Assembly (NCBI RefSeq): GCF_000336915.1
Contig: NZ_AOMD01000012.1
Coordinates: forward strand, 62,001-126,000
Length of the DNA: 64,000 nt
Direction of reading: 5' to 3'
Source: Halococcus saccharolyticus DSM 5350
Lineage (GTDB): Archaea > Halobacteriota > Halobacteria > Halobacteriales > Halococcaceae
Within the stretch, counting starts at the first letter, position 1. The number at the start of each line of letters is the position of its first letter. Positions 35,121 to 43,521 of the stretch are shown piece by piece. Made by a program: the position numbers and the translations under genes. The notes under the pieces were generated by a model that worked only from the letters and a program-made list of their open reading frames with translations, ran no database searches and had not been told where the DNA came from.

Positions 35121-36419
35121 TCAGGGACTCAAACGCTGGCGATCCCGTGGGAAGAGGACGGCCTCCCGGATGTTCGGCAGATCGAGCATCGTCATCACGA
35201 GGCGCTCGGCACCGATCGCCCAGCCGGCGTGGGGCGGCATCCCGTACTTGAACATCTTGGTGTAGTACTCGAACGCCTCGGGGTCGAGGCCCTGCTGTTC
35301 GAAGCCCTCGACGAGGTGGTCGTGGCGGTGCTCACGCTGGCCGCCCGAGACGAGCTCCATGTTCGGGGCCATCATGTCGAACCCCGTCGAAAGTTCGCCG
35401 TCGTCGTGGTCCTTGATGTAGAACGGTTTGATCTCGCTCGGCCAGTCGGTCACGAAGTAGTGACCGCCGACGTCGCTGCCGAGCGCCTTCTCGCCCTCGG
35501 TCGGGAGGTCGTCGCCCCACACCAACTGCTCGTCGAGCTCGCCGGTGGCGTTGATGCGCTCGATCGCCTCTTCGTAAGTCAGCCGCGGGAACGCCTCCTC
35601 GGGAACCGAAAAGTCGTCGTAGCCGAGCGTGTCGAGCTGGTCGGTGCAGTTCGCGGCGACGCCCTCGTAGGCTGCCCGGACAACCTGCTCGCACGCGTCC
35701 ATCGCCTCCTCGTGGTCGATGAACGCCGACTCGAAGTCGATCGAGGTCGCCTCGTTGAGATGGCGTGGCGTGTTGTGCTCCTCGGCCCGGAAGATCGGCC
35801 CGACCTCGAAAACGCGCTCCAGACCACTGCCGACCATCAGCTGCTTGAACAGCTGTGGCGACTGGTTCATGAACGCTTCCTGCCCGAAGTAGGTAATCGG
35901 GAACAGTTCGGTCCCCCCTTCAGTACCGGTGGCGACGATCTTCGGGGTGTTGATCTCGGTGCACTCCAGATCGCGGAACGCCTCGCGGGCGGCCCGGAGC
36001 ACCTCGGCGCGGATCTCGAAGATTGCCTTTGCCTCCTCGCGCCGGAGATCGAGGGTGCGGTTGTCGAGCCGGGTCGGGAGTTCGGCCCCGACCTTCTCGG
36101 AGGGGTCGAGCGGGAGTTCGGGTTCAGCGGGCGCGATCACCTCGACCGACTCGGGAACGATCTCGACGCCGGTCGGTGCGCGTTCCTCTTCTTCGACCTC
36201 GCCGGTGACAGCGACGACACTCTCGCGGGTGAGGTCGGTGCCGGCCTCGACAAGTTCGTCGTCCATCGCGTCTTTCTCGAACTTGATCTGAATCTTCCCC
36301 GTCCTGTCTCGGACGATCAGGAAGGCGATTCCGCCGAGGTCGCGGATCTCGTGTGCCCAGCCTGCAACCGTCACCGTCTCGCCCGGTGTGGCCGCGGCGG
36401 CGTGGGTTCGGTCCTGCAT
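35121..36419 (-). CDS. aspS: Aspartyl-tRNA synthetase (archaeal type)
   Basis: 432 aa. Class II synthetase with an N-terminal OB-fold anticodon domain (about 15-105; [22 protein letters not shown]) and catalytic core. [16 protein letters not shown] binds aspartate; motif 2 is [20 protein letters not shown]; motif 3 is [20 protein letters not shown]. Length fits the archaeal enzyme, which lacks the bacterial GAD insertion. With GatB in the same window, it may be the non-discriminating form that also charges tRNA-Asn; that is inference. TATA-like GTTTAAG (minus strand, about 36442-36449). Confidence 0.95.
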   Translation of the reverse strand: MQDRTHAAAATPGETVTVAGWAHEIRDLGGIAFLIVRDRTGKIQIKFEKDAMDDELVEAGTDLTRESVVAVTGEVEEEERAPTGVEIVPESVEVIAPAEPELPLDPSEKVGAELPTRLDNRTLDLRREEAKAIFEIRAEVLRAAREAFRDLECTEINTPKIVATGTEGGTELFPITYFGQEAFMNQSPQLFKQLMVGSGLERVFEVGPIFRAEEHNTPRHLNEATSIDFESAFIDHEEAMDACEQVVRAAYEGVAANCTDQLDTLGYDDFSVPEEAFPRLTYEEAIERINATGELDEQLVWGDDLPTEGEKALGSDVGGHYFVTDWPSEIKPFYIKDHDDGELSTGFDMMAPNMELVSGGQREHRHDHLVEGFEQQGLDPEAFEYYTKMFKYGMPPHAGWAIGAERLVMTMLDLPNIREAVLFPRDRQRLSP

Positions 36420-36467
36420 GCTGCGGAGTTTCGGAGCCGCGGTCTTAAACGCCGCCCTTCGGCGCGC

Positions 36468-36749
36468 TCACTCGATCGAGAGCCGTCCGTCCCCGCCAGC
36501 TCCCGACTCGCCTTCGTCCCACTCGATCTCGAACTCGACGCTCAACTCGTCCGGGCCGCTGCCGGTCTCGCGTTCGGCTTTGACCTCGAACGTCGGCCGC
36601 GCCGGCGGGGCGAGCGTCACGTGCTGGTCGCCGGCCTCCAAACCGATCTCGTCGCCGGCGTCGAGCTTGTCCGCCACCGTCCGCAGGTAGCTGGCGATCT
36701 CGCTCCGGTCCATCGACTGCTCGGTTTCGAAAAGTACCTCTTCGGGCAT
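36468..36749 (-). CDS. Amphi-Trp domain protein
   Basis: 93 aa, small acidic protein of the haloarchaeal amphi-Trp family. Typical layout: N-terminal LFETEQSMDRSEIASYLRTVADKL, a short beta pair (VTLAPPARPTFEVKAERE), then the alternating strand LSVEFEIEWDE that gives the family its name. Function unknown. It lies 48 bases upstream of aspS on the same strand and has a TATA-like TTCTTATACG (minus strand, about 36769-36778). Confidence 0.82.
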   Translation of the reverse strand: MPEEVLFETEQSMDRSEIASYLRTVADKLDAGDEIGLEAGDQHVTLAPPARPTFEVKAERETGSGPDELSVEFEIEWDEGESGAGGDGRLSIE

Positions 36750-36809
36750 GCGCTTCCGTACGCACCGATCGTATAAGAACAGTTGTATCGTTCGGTGTGC
36801 AGAAACTAC

Positions 36810-37550
36810 TCAGCGATCGGGTTCGACGGGCTCCTGGCCGGCTTCTTTCGCGCCACGGACGGTCTCACGGACCGCGTCGCAGCCCTCGTCGTGGACGAGA
36901 TCGCCGACGATCACCGTGTCAGCACGTCCCCCCATCTCGCGTGCGGCATCGTAGTCGCCGATTCCGCCACCGTAGAAGAGAGTGGCGTCGTCGAGCGCAT
37001 CGCTCGCGGCGGTCACGACGTCGGGATCGCCGAACGTTCCCGAGTATTCGAGGTAGACGATCCGCTGACCGAACATCCGTTCGGCGACCGTGGCGTAGGC
37101 CGCGACTTCGTCGGCGTCGAGATCGCAGTTCGCCTGGGTGTACTCCGCTACCGAAGAATCGGGGTTCAGGACGATGTACGCCTCGGTGTGAGTTCGATCC
37201 CAGTCGATCTCGGCATCCATCCGGGCCCACTCCTTGTGGACGCCGGTCAACCACGCGATGTCGCCGGCGTTGAACACGGTTGGAACCAGATAACCACTGA
37301 GGCCGTCGGCGTGGACCACGGTTCCCGGGTGGCTCGGCTCGATGTACACCGGCACGTCGTGCTCCCGGCCAGCGGCGGCACACGGCTCGATGACCTCGGT
37401 CATCTTTTCTTCAGTCATCCCGGTCGTCCCGCCGATCTCGATGGCGTCGGTCCCCGTCTTACAGACATCGGCGTAGCTCTCGCCGTCGACGAGCGTCTTG
37501 TCGGGGTCCAGCTTCACGATGTGGTCCCACTCCGTCCACGGGGCGCTCAT
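36810..37550 (-). CDS. Geranylgeranylglyceryl phosphate synthase
   Basis: 246 aa TIM-barrel prenyltransferase. Makes the first ether bond of archaeal lipids by joining geranylgeranyl diphosphate to sn-glycerol-1-phosphate. Binding motifs visible: HIVKLDPDK at the N-terminus, [33 protein letters not shown] and [12 protein letters not shown] for the phosphate sites. The gene has its own TATA-like GTTTTAGG (minus strand, about 37571-37578). The second ether enzyme (DGGGP synthase) is not adjacent, though a different UbiA-type protein occurs at 50 kb. Confidence 0.92.
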   Translation of the reverse strand: MSAPWTEWDHIVKLDPDKTLVDGESYADVCKTGTDAIEIGGTTGMTEEKMTEVIEPCAAAGREHDVPVYIEPSHPGTVVHADGLSGYLVPTVFNAGDIAWLTGVHKEWARMDAEIDWDRTHTEAYIVLNPDSSVAEYTQANCDLDADEVAAYATVAERMFGQRIVYLEYSGTFGDPDVVTAASDALDDATLFYGGGIGDYDAAREMGGRADTVIVGDLVHDEGCDAVRETVRGAKEAGQEPVEPDR

Positions 37551-37608
37551 ACAACCGACATTCCAGTGTGGCCTAAAACGTCTTCCGTAATGACCACGGA
37601 CGGAAGTC

Positions 37609-40194
37609 TCAATCCGCCTTTGCTTGCCATTTTCGGACGTTGTCGGCGCTCACGCCCTGGACCTCGGCGGCGACTGCGTCTGCCTCGCCCTCCCGGAGAT
37701 CGGTGAGGCTCTCGATCCCGACGGCGGCGAGCTTCTCGGCGGTCTTCGCTCCCAGTCCATCGAGATCTTCGAGGTCCGTGGCGGCTTGGCGCTCCTGGTA
37801 TTCCTGGTAGTTACACACCGGACAGCCGAGTTCCCACGGATCGTCGCCCGAGTGGACCACGAGCTCGGGCAGGTCGTGCTCCTCGCAGTACTCGTCGGTG
37901 ACCTCGATCTCGCCACGGCGCGGAAGGGGTAAGGAATACTCGCAGTCAGGATACCGCGTGCAGCCGGCGAGGCGCGAGCCCGTCCGGAGGGACTTGATCG
38001 CGAGTTCGCCGCCCGCTCCGGCGGCGTCTTCCCGCGGGCTCCGCCCGCTCGAACGGTCCGAGGCGCTCTGCGCCTCGCCATCGCCGCCTTCGCCTCGCGA
38101 CCCCTCCGGCGTCGCGCCCTCCTCGTTGCCACATTCCGGACACATACCGATCACACGGTCTTCGGTCTCGTCGGCGTCCTCGGCTGCGCAGATCGGACAC
38201 CCATGAACGAACGTGTTCCGGCCGTCGAGCATCTTCACCGCCCGAAGTTCGTGTTCGTCGCACGTTTCCTCCTGGATCACCGGTTTGCCCGAAGAGGGTA
38301 GCGGCAGAGTGAACTCACAGTCGGGGTAGCCGTCACAGCCGACGAAGTACGAGCCGTGGCGGCTCCGGCGGACGAGCAGGGCCGCCCCGCAGTCGGGACA
38401 CGGCCCGAGGGTCTTGTCGACCTTGAGCGAGTTTCGAAGGTAGTCGCCGATCGCCTCGCGCGAGTCGTGGAGTTCCTCGAAAACGGTCGACAGCATCTCG
38501 CGGGACTCGTCGGTCACCTCGTTGAGGGTAATTTCGCCGCTCGCGATCGCGTCCATGTCGGCTTCGAGCTGCTCGGTCATCTCTTCGCTCACGACCTGCT
38601 CGGCAAAGCGCTCGCCGGCGTCGACGACCGCCTTCGCGAGCGTCGTCGGCCGCGGCGGGTCGTTCTCGATGTACCCCCGATCGTAGAGCTTCTCGATGGT
38701 GTTGTGGCGGGTCGCCTTCGTCCCGATCCCCATCGACTCCATCGTCTCGATCAGTCGAGACTGGCCGCGCCGGCGCGGCGGCTGGGTTTCCTTGGCCTCG
38801 CTCCGGACGTCGCTCACCGGCAGTTCGTCGCCCTCCTCGACGTCCGGCACGTGGTTCTCGGTGGAATCGACGTAGGGGTAGACCGCGTGATACCCCGGCT
38901 CCAGGAGGCGCTTGCCGTTGGCTTTCAACTGGTGGTCGCCGGCCACGGCGGTCACCCGGAGATGCTCCCACTCGGCGGGGTCGGCAACGGTCGCGAAGAA
39001 ACGCCGGACGACGAGTTCGTACACCGCACGCTCGTCGTCGCCGAGTTCAGTCGTCGAAGGGAGCTCCCCGGTGGGGTGGATCGGCGGATGGTCGGTGGTC
39101 TCCTCGTCGCCCTCTGTGGGAGTCGGCTCGTTCTTCAGGAGCGCATCGGCGTCGTCGCCGAACTCGGAGTGGTCGGTGAACTCGGAGAGCAGCTCCGCGA
39201 CGTCGAGATCGTCGGGATAGACGGTGTTGTCGGTCCGGGGGTAGGTGATGTAGCCCGCGGTGTAGAGCTCCTCGGCGAGGCTCATCGCGCGCTGGGCGGA
39301 GTAGCCGAGCGAACTCGCGGCGCGGATGTACTGGGTGGTGTTGAACGGGGTAGGTGGGTCGTCAGTTCGTGTGCGTCGGCGGACTTCCTCGACTGCCGCC
39401 GTGCTCGCCCCGCGGAGGGCGTCGTACACCGCTTCCGCCACGTCGCCATCCCAGACCCGCTCGGCCTCGCTGCCGTCATCGTCGTAGAAGTATTGTGCCT
39501 CGAATGTCGCCTCGTCCTTCGCCAGATCGCAGAACAGCTCCCAGTAGTCGTCGGGATCGAACGCCTCGATCTCGCGTTCGCGGTCGACGATCAGCTTCAG
39601 GGTCGGCGACTGGACCCGCCCGACGCTGATGAAGTCGCTCCCCATCTGTTTCGCCGACAGCGAGAGAAAGCGGGTCAGCGCCGCGCCCCAGACGAGGTCG
39701 ATCTCCTGGCGTGCTTCTCCGGCGGCCGCGAGTTCGAAATCGAGGTCGTCGAGATCGTCGAACGCCTCGCGCACCTCGGGTTCGGCGAACGACGAGAAGC
39801 GCGCCCGCCGGATCGGGGCGTCGGTCACGTCCCGCACGATGTCGTGGGCCTCCTTCCCGATGAGTTCGCCCTCGCGGTCGTAGTCGGTGGCGATGATGAC
39901 GCCGTCGGCGTCCCGGGCGAGCAGCCGGAGGGTACGGACGATGTTCTCGCGACTCTCGTGTGGCTCGACGACCACCTCGGCGTCGATGAGTTCGACGGGT
40001 TCGACGTCGCGCCAGTTCGAATACTCCGGCGGGAAGTCGTTCTCGACCACGTGGCCGGAGAGTCCGACGCACCGCCGACCGCCCCACTTGTAGACGTTGA
40101 CGCCGTTGCGTCGATCGACATCCGCGCTCTCACCGCTCAGGATCTCGGCGATGTTTCGCGCCGCGGTCTCCTTCTCCGTGATGATCAGCTCCAT
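37609..40194 (-). CDS. topA: DNA topoisomerase I (type IA)
   Basis: 861 aa. Relaxes negative supercoils by passing one strand through a nick. Toprim motifs: [14 protein letters not shown] at the start and [14 protein letters not shown] near 105. The active-site tyrosine lies in [16 protein letters not shown]. Several C-terminal zinc fingers follow: CPDC with [34 protein letters not shown] and LGCPVCNYQ. It ends with a helix-hairpin-helix-like tail ([19 protein letters not shown]). Residues about 695-733, between two zinc fingers, are low-complexity Gly/Glu/Ser/Arg encoded by hairpin-rich DNA, probably an insertion. Confidence 0.95.
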   Translation of the reverse strand: MELIITEKETAARNIAEILSGESADVDRRNGVNVYKWGGRRCVGLSGHVVENDFPPEYSNWRDVEPVELIDAEVVVEPHESRENIVRTLRLLARDADGVIIATDYDREGELIGKEAHDIVRDVTDAPIRRARFSSFAEPEVREAFDDLDDLDFELAAAGEARQEIDLVWGAALTRFLSLSAKQMGSDFISVGRVQSPTLKLIVDREREIEAFDPDDYWELFCDLAKDEATFEAQYFYDDDGSEAERVWDGDVAEAVYDALRGASTAAVEEVRRRTRTDDPPTPFNTTQYIRAASSLGYSAQRAMSLAEELYTAGYITYPRTDNTVYPDDLDVAELLSEFTDHSEFGDDADALLKNEPTPTEGDEETTDHPPIHPTGELPSTTELGDDERAVYELVVRRFFATVADPAEWEHLRVTAVAGDHQLKANGKRLLEPGYHAVYPYVDSTENHVPDVEEGDELPVSDVRSEAKETQPPRRRGQSRLIETMESMGIGTKATRHNTIEKLYDRGYIENDPPRPTTLAKAVVDAGERFAEQVVSEEMTEQLEADMDAIASGEITLNEVTDESREMLSTVFEELHDSREAIGDYLRNSLKVDKTLGPCPDCGAALLVRRSRHGSYFVGCDGYPDCEFTLPLPSSGKPVIQEETCDEHELRAVKMLDGRNTFVHGCPICAAEDADETEDRVIGMCPECGNEEGATPEGSRGEGGDGEAQSASDRSSGRSPREDAAGAGGELAIKSLRTGSRLAGCTRYPDCEYSLPLPRRGEIEVTDEYCEEHDLPELVVHSGDDPWELGCPVCNYQEYQERQAATDLEDLDGLGAKTAEKLAAVGIESLTDLREGEADAVAAEVQGVSADNVRKWQAKAD
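38008..38077. repeat. Cluster of hairpins inside topA
   Basis: Three perfect inverted repeats in 70 bases: GCCGCC/GGCGGC (38008-38025, loop 6), GCGGGC-TCC-GCCCGC (38034-38048) and CGAGGCGC-TCT-GCGCCTCG (38059-38077). They encode the low-complexity linker between zinc fingers of topoisomerase I, in frame. Confidence 0.7.
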
Positions 40195-40344
40195 CGGACG
40201 ATCCCTCCCCCTCGCGTCATTGGCTCCGATAGGCCGATACGGCTTCTAAACCTTTCGCAAACCACGAGACTGCGCGGGAGCGCCCGGACGCCTGCGCGGC
40301 CGCAGCGCCCGATCCACCGGTTTCGCAGCGGTCGGTCGGGCCAC

Positions 40345-41511
40345 TCACCCGAGATCGAACTGCTCGGCCGCGGTCGCCATGTCCTTGTCGCCGCGACCGC
40401 TCAGGTTCACGAGGATCGTGTCGTGCTCGGCGGCGATCTCTTTCGCCAGCGCGAGTGCGTGGGCCGTTTCGAGCGCCGGGATGATTCCCTCGGTCTCGCT
40501 TAGCTCCCGGAACGCCGCGAGCGCGTCGTCGTCGGGTACCGCATGGTACTCACACCGGCCGACGGCCTGGAACATCGCGTGCTCGGGACCGACGCCGGGG
40601 TAGTCGAGGCCCGCCGAGATCGAGTGGACCTCGACGTCGTCGTCGATGACTCGCGTCTGCATCCCGTGGAGCACGTCGTCGGTCCCCGCCGCGAGCGGCG
40701 CGGCGTGGCGCTTCGAGTCGCCGCCTTCACCACCACCCTCCGCGCCGTAAAAAGCCACGGGATCGTCGCGGAACGCGTTGAACAGCCCCATCGCGTTCGA
40801 TCCGCCGCCGACACACGCCACGGCCGCGTCGGGGAGGTCGCCCGTGCGCGCCTGAAACTGCTCACGGGCCTCGTCACCGATGGTCGAGTGGAACTCTCGA
40901 ACCATTCGCGGGAACGGGTCGGGACCCACGACCGACCCCACCAGATAGTGCGTGTCGTCGACGTTCGCGGCGAAGTCTTCGAGAGCGGCGTCGACCGCGT
41001 CCGCGAGGCCCGCCCCGCCACGGGTCACCTCGTTGACCTCAGCGCCCATCAGCCGCATCCTGAAGACGTTCATCCGCTGGCGTTCGATGTCCTTTTGGCC
41101 CATGTAAATCTCGGTGTCGAGGCCGAACAACGCGCCCACCATCGCGGTCGCGGTGCCGTGCTGGCCCGCGCCGGTCTCGGCGATCAGGCGGGACTTGCCA
41201 GCCTTCTCCGCGAGCAGCGCCTGGCCGATCGCGTTGTTGATCTTGTGCGCGCCGCCGTGGAGGAGGTCCTCGCGCTTGAGGTAGATCTCGGCCCCGTAGC
41301 GCTCAGAGAGTCGCTCGGCGTGAAAGAGCGGCGTGGGTCGTCCGGCGAAGTCTTCGAGGATCGATCGGAACTCCGTCTGAAACTCCTCGGTGCTGGCGAT
41401 CGAATCGAACGCTGCCGAGAGCTGATCGAGCGGCTCGTCCATGACCTCAGGGACGTGTCGCCCGCCGAACCCCTCGAACTCGCCCGCGTGGTTCGCATCG
41501 TCGTTGCTCAT
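40345..41511 (-). CDS. trpB: Tryptophan synthase beta chain
   Basis: 388 aa from the ATG at 41511 (TATA-like CTTTGTAC, minus strand, about 41537-41544). Condenses indole and serine to tryptophan with PLP. PLP lysine Lys90 in GGAHKINNAIGQ; GAGQHGTATAMV; phosphate cup GGGSNAMGLFNAF; and SAGLDYPGVGPEH. Length and motifs fit the TrpB1 class that pairs with TrpA. No trpA or other trp gene is adjacent: neighbours are topA and gatB. The partner must lie elsewhere or this is a second, unpaired copy. Confidence 0.93.
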   Translation of the reverse strand: MSNDDANHAGEFEGFGGRHVPEVMDEPLDQLSAAFDSIASTEEFQTEFRSILEDFAGRPTPLFHAERLSERYGAEIYLKREDLLHGGAHKINNAIGQALLAEKAGKSRLIAETGAGQHGTATAMVGALFGLDTEIYMGQKDIERQRMNVFRMRLMGAEVNEVTRGGAGLADAVDAALEDFAANVDDTHYLVGSVVGPDPFPRMVREFHSTIGDEAREQFQARTGDLPDAAVACVGGGSNAMGLFNAFRDDPVAFYGAEGGGEGGDSKRHAAPLAAGTDDVLHGMQTRVIDDDVEVHSISAGLDYPGVGPEHAMFQAVGRCEYHAVPDDDALAAFRELSETEGIIPALETAHALALAKEIAAEHDTILVNLSGRGDKDMATAAEQFDLG

Positions 41512-41589
41512 CGTATACCAGTTCTCGCCAGTAGCGTACAAAGGAATACCGGCTGTGTGATCCGTCGCCGGTGTCCCTCCCCTGGGAAC

Positions 41590-43083
41590 TCAGCCGTCGA
41601 GTTCGTCGCGAAGCAGTTGGTTCACCGTTCCCGGATCGGCACTCCCGCCGGTCGCGCCCATGACCTGGCCGACGAGGAAGTTGAGAGCGCCGTCCTCGCC
41701 CGTGTGGTAGTCCTCGACCGCGCCCGGGTTCTCGTCGATCGCGGTCGCGACCGCACGTTCGATCTCGTCCTCGCCGGTAGCTCCGAGTCCTTCGCGCTCG
41801 ATCACGTCGTCCGGACCCAGATCCTCGTCGAGCATCGCCCGCAGTACGACCTCCTCGGCGTTCTTCTCGGTGATTTCACCCGTTTCGGCGAGTTCCACCA
41901 ATCGAACGAACCCGTCGAATCGGTCCTCAACGTCCCCGATTCGCATGTCGCGGTAGTTGAGTTCGCCCAGGAGGGTGTCGGCGACCCACGACGCCGCAAC
42001 GTCGGGATCGAACCGGTCGGCCACCCGCTCGTAGAAGTCCGCGACCGCGCGGGTGGAGGTGAGCTTTCGAGCTGCCGCCTGACTCAGGCCGTACTCCTCG
42101 CGGAACCGCTCACGTCTGGCGTCGGGGAGTTCCGGGATCTCGACCGCCTCGGCTCGGTCGGCGACCTGGAGCACGGGGAGATCCGGCTCGGCGAAGTATC
42201 GATAGTCCTTCTCTTCCTCTTTCGAGCGCATCGAGACCGTCACACCACGCGATTCGTCCCAGTGACGGGTCTCCTGTTCGATCGTCCGATCGCGCTGGAG
42301 CGCGTTGCGCTGGCGCGTGACCTCGTAGGCGAGCGCCTTCTCCGCGCCCTTGTGGCTCGAAATGTTCTTGACCTCGGTTCGGTTGGCCGCCGTGAGCGCC
42401 TCGGTCTCGATCGTCCCGTCCGCCTCGATATCCTCGCCGGGCACGAGTGAGATGTTCGCATCCACTCGAAGCGACCCGTCCCGCGAACTGTCGAACACGT
42501 CGAGATATTCGAGCACCTCCGTGAGCTTCGCGAGGAAGGCCCTGACCTCTTCCGGCCCTCGGAAGTCGGGCTCGGTCACGATCTCCATCAATGGGACGCC
42601 CGCGCGATTGTAATCCACGCGGGTGTACTCGGCGGTGTCGATACCCCCACTACCGCCGGCGTGCTGGAGACTGCCAGGGTCCTCTTCGAGGTGGGCGCGC
42701 TCGATCGCGATTTCCCGCTCGTCGTCCTCGATCGCGACGGTGAGTGCGCCGTTCTCACACAGCGGCGAGTCGTACTGGGTGATCTGGAAGTTCTTCGGGA
42801 GATCAGGGTAGTAGTAGTTCTTCCGGTGGAACCGAGTTTCGTCGGGCACGTCGGCGTCGATCGCGGTGGCGAGTTTGAGTCCAGCCTCGACTGCGGCCTC
42901 GTTCAGCACCGGGAGTGCGCCGGGCAGGCCGAGACACGTCGGACAGGTATGGGAGTTGGGCTCGTCGTCCTCGAAATTCGTCCCGCAGCCACAGAATATC
43001 TTGGTGTCCGTTTCGAGCTGGACGTGGACTTCGAGCCCGATGACGACGGCGTGTTCGCGCGCCGCGGCGGCGTGGGCAGTCAT
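41590..43083 (-). CDS. gatB: Asp-tRNA(Asn)/Glu-tRNA(Gln) amidotransferase subunit B
   Basis: 497 aa from the ATG at 43083; TATA-like GTTTTAG (minus strand, about 43111-43117) sits 28-34 bases upstream. Part of GatCAB, which converts misacylated Asp-tRNA(Asn) and Glu-tRNA(Gln) to the amide forms. GatB holds the kinase site: GLEVHVQLETDTKIFCGC, the zinc-binding CPTCLGLPG, FHRKNYYYPDLPKNFQITQ and YNRAGVPLMEIVTEPD. The C-terminal ~150 residues are the YqeY-like tRNA-binding tail. gatA and gatC are not in the window. Confidence 0.95.
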   Translation of the reverse strand: MTAHAAAAREHAVVIGLEVHVQLETDTKIFCGCGTNFEDDEPNSHTCPTCLGLPGALPVLNEAAVEAGLKLATAIDADVPDETRFHRKNYYYPDLPKNFQITQYDSPLCENGALTVAIEDDEREIAIERAHLEEDPGSLQHAGGSGGIDTAEYTRVDYNRAGVPLMEIVTEPDFRGPEEVRAFLAKLTEVLEYLDVFDSSRDGSLRVDANISLVPGEDIEADGTIETEALTAANRTEVKNISSHKGAEKALAYEVTRQRNALQRDRTIEQETRHWDESRGVTVSMRSKEEEKDYRYFAEPDLPVLQVADRAEAVEIPELPDARRERFREEYGLSQAAARKLTSTRAVADFYERVADRFDPDVAASWVADTLLGELNYRDMRIGDVEDRFDGFVRLVELAETGEITEKNAEEVVLRAMLDEDLGPDDVIEREGLGATGEDEIERAVATAIDENPGAVEDYHTGEDGALNFLVGQVMGATGGSADPGTVNQLLRDELDG

Positions 43084-43196
43084 TGTGCCTGTGTTCGTCC
43101 GCACCCGCTAAAACGTGACGCCATCACCGTTCGTCCCGATTTCGACGGAAACTCCTTCCCCTAAAATAAAACCTAATTGACCATTGTCTGACGCAT

Positions 43197-43206
43197 GTTT
43201 ATACCC
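43197..43206 (+). promoter_or_regulatory. Promoter of the smc operon
   Basis: GTTTATACCC lies 22-31 bases upstream of the ATG at 43228, the first gene of the smc-scpA unit; no other good TATA element is seen before smc. Confidence 0.5.
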
Positions 43207-43227
43207 GTGGAACAGCCCCTAATCGGT

Positions 43228-43503
43228 ATGTCGGGCAATCGCGTTGAGGAACTCGAATCGCGGGTTACTGAACTCGAAGCCACACTGAACGGTCTCACCG
43301 AGGAACTCGTCGAGACCAAAGATCGACTCCGCGAACTCGAAAGCGACGAGTCCGAGGAGTACATCGAGGCCGGCGTCGGGACGACGCCCGAAACCGAGGT
43401 CGATACCGAAGAGAGCGCCGTCGAAGCCGCTGTCGAAGGAGATAAGCACACCGAAGACGACTCTACGGACACGACGGAGGCCGACGATATCATCGTCGCG
43501 TAG
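43228..43503 (+). CDS. Small coiled-coil protein upstream of smc
   Basis: 91 aa from the ATG at 43228, set by the TATA box. The first ~45 residues form a heptad-rich coiled coil (VEELESRVTELEATLNGL, TKDRLRELES). The remainder is an acidic disordered tail ending in ADDIIVA. I think it belongs to a small haloarchaeal family (DUF7518-like) commonly preceding smc, but that label is from memory. Ends 18 bases before the smc ATG. A role as accessory factor of SMC is a guess from position. Confidence 0.75.
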   Translation: MSGNRVEELESRVTELEATLNGLTEELVETKDRLRELESDESEEYIEAGVGTTPETEVDTEESAVEAAVEGDKHTEDDSTDTTEADDIIVA

Positions 43504-43521
43504 CCGCCCCACGAGCACCCC

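Noticed and set aside
40543-42450. 635-codon plus-strand frame across trpB and gatB
   Set aside because: Spans two unrelated genes on the opposite strand; no coherent domain.
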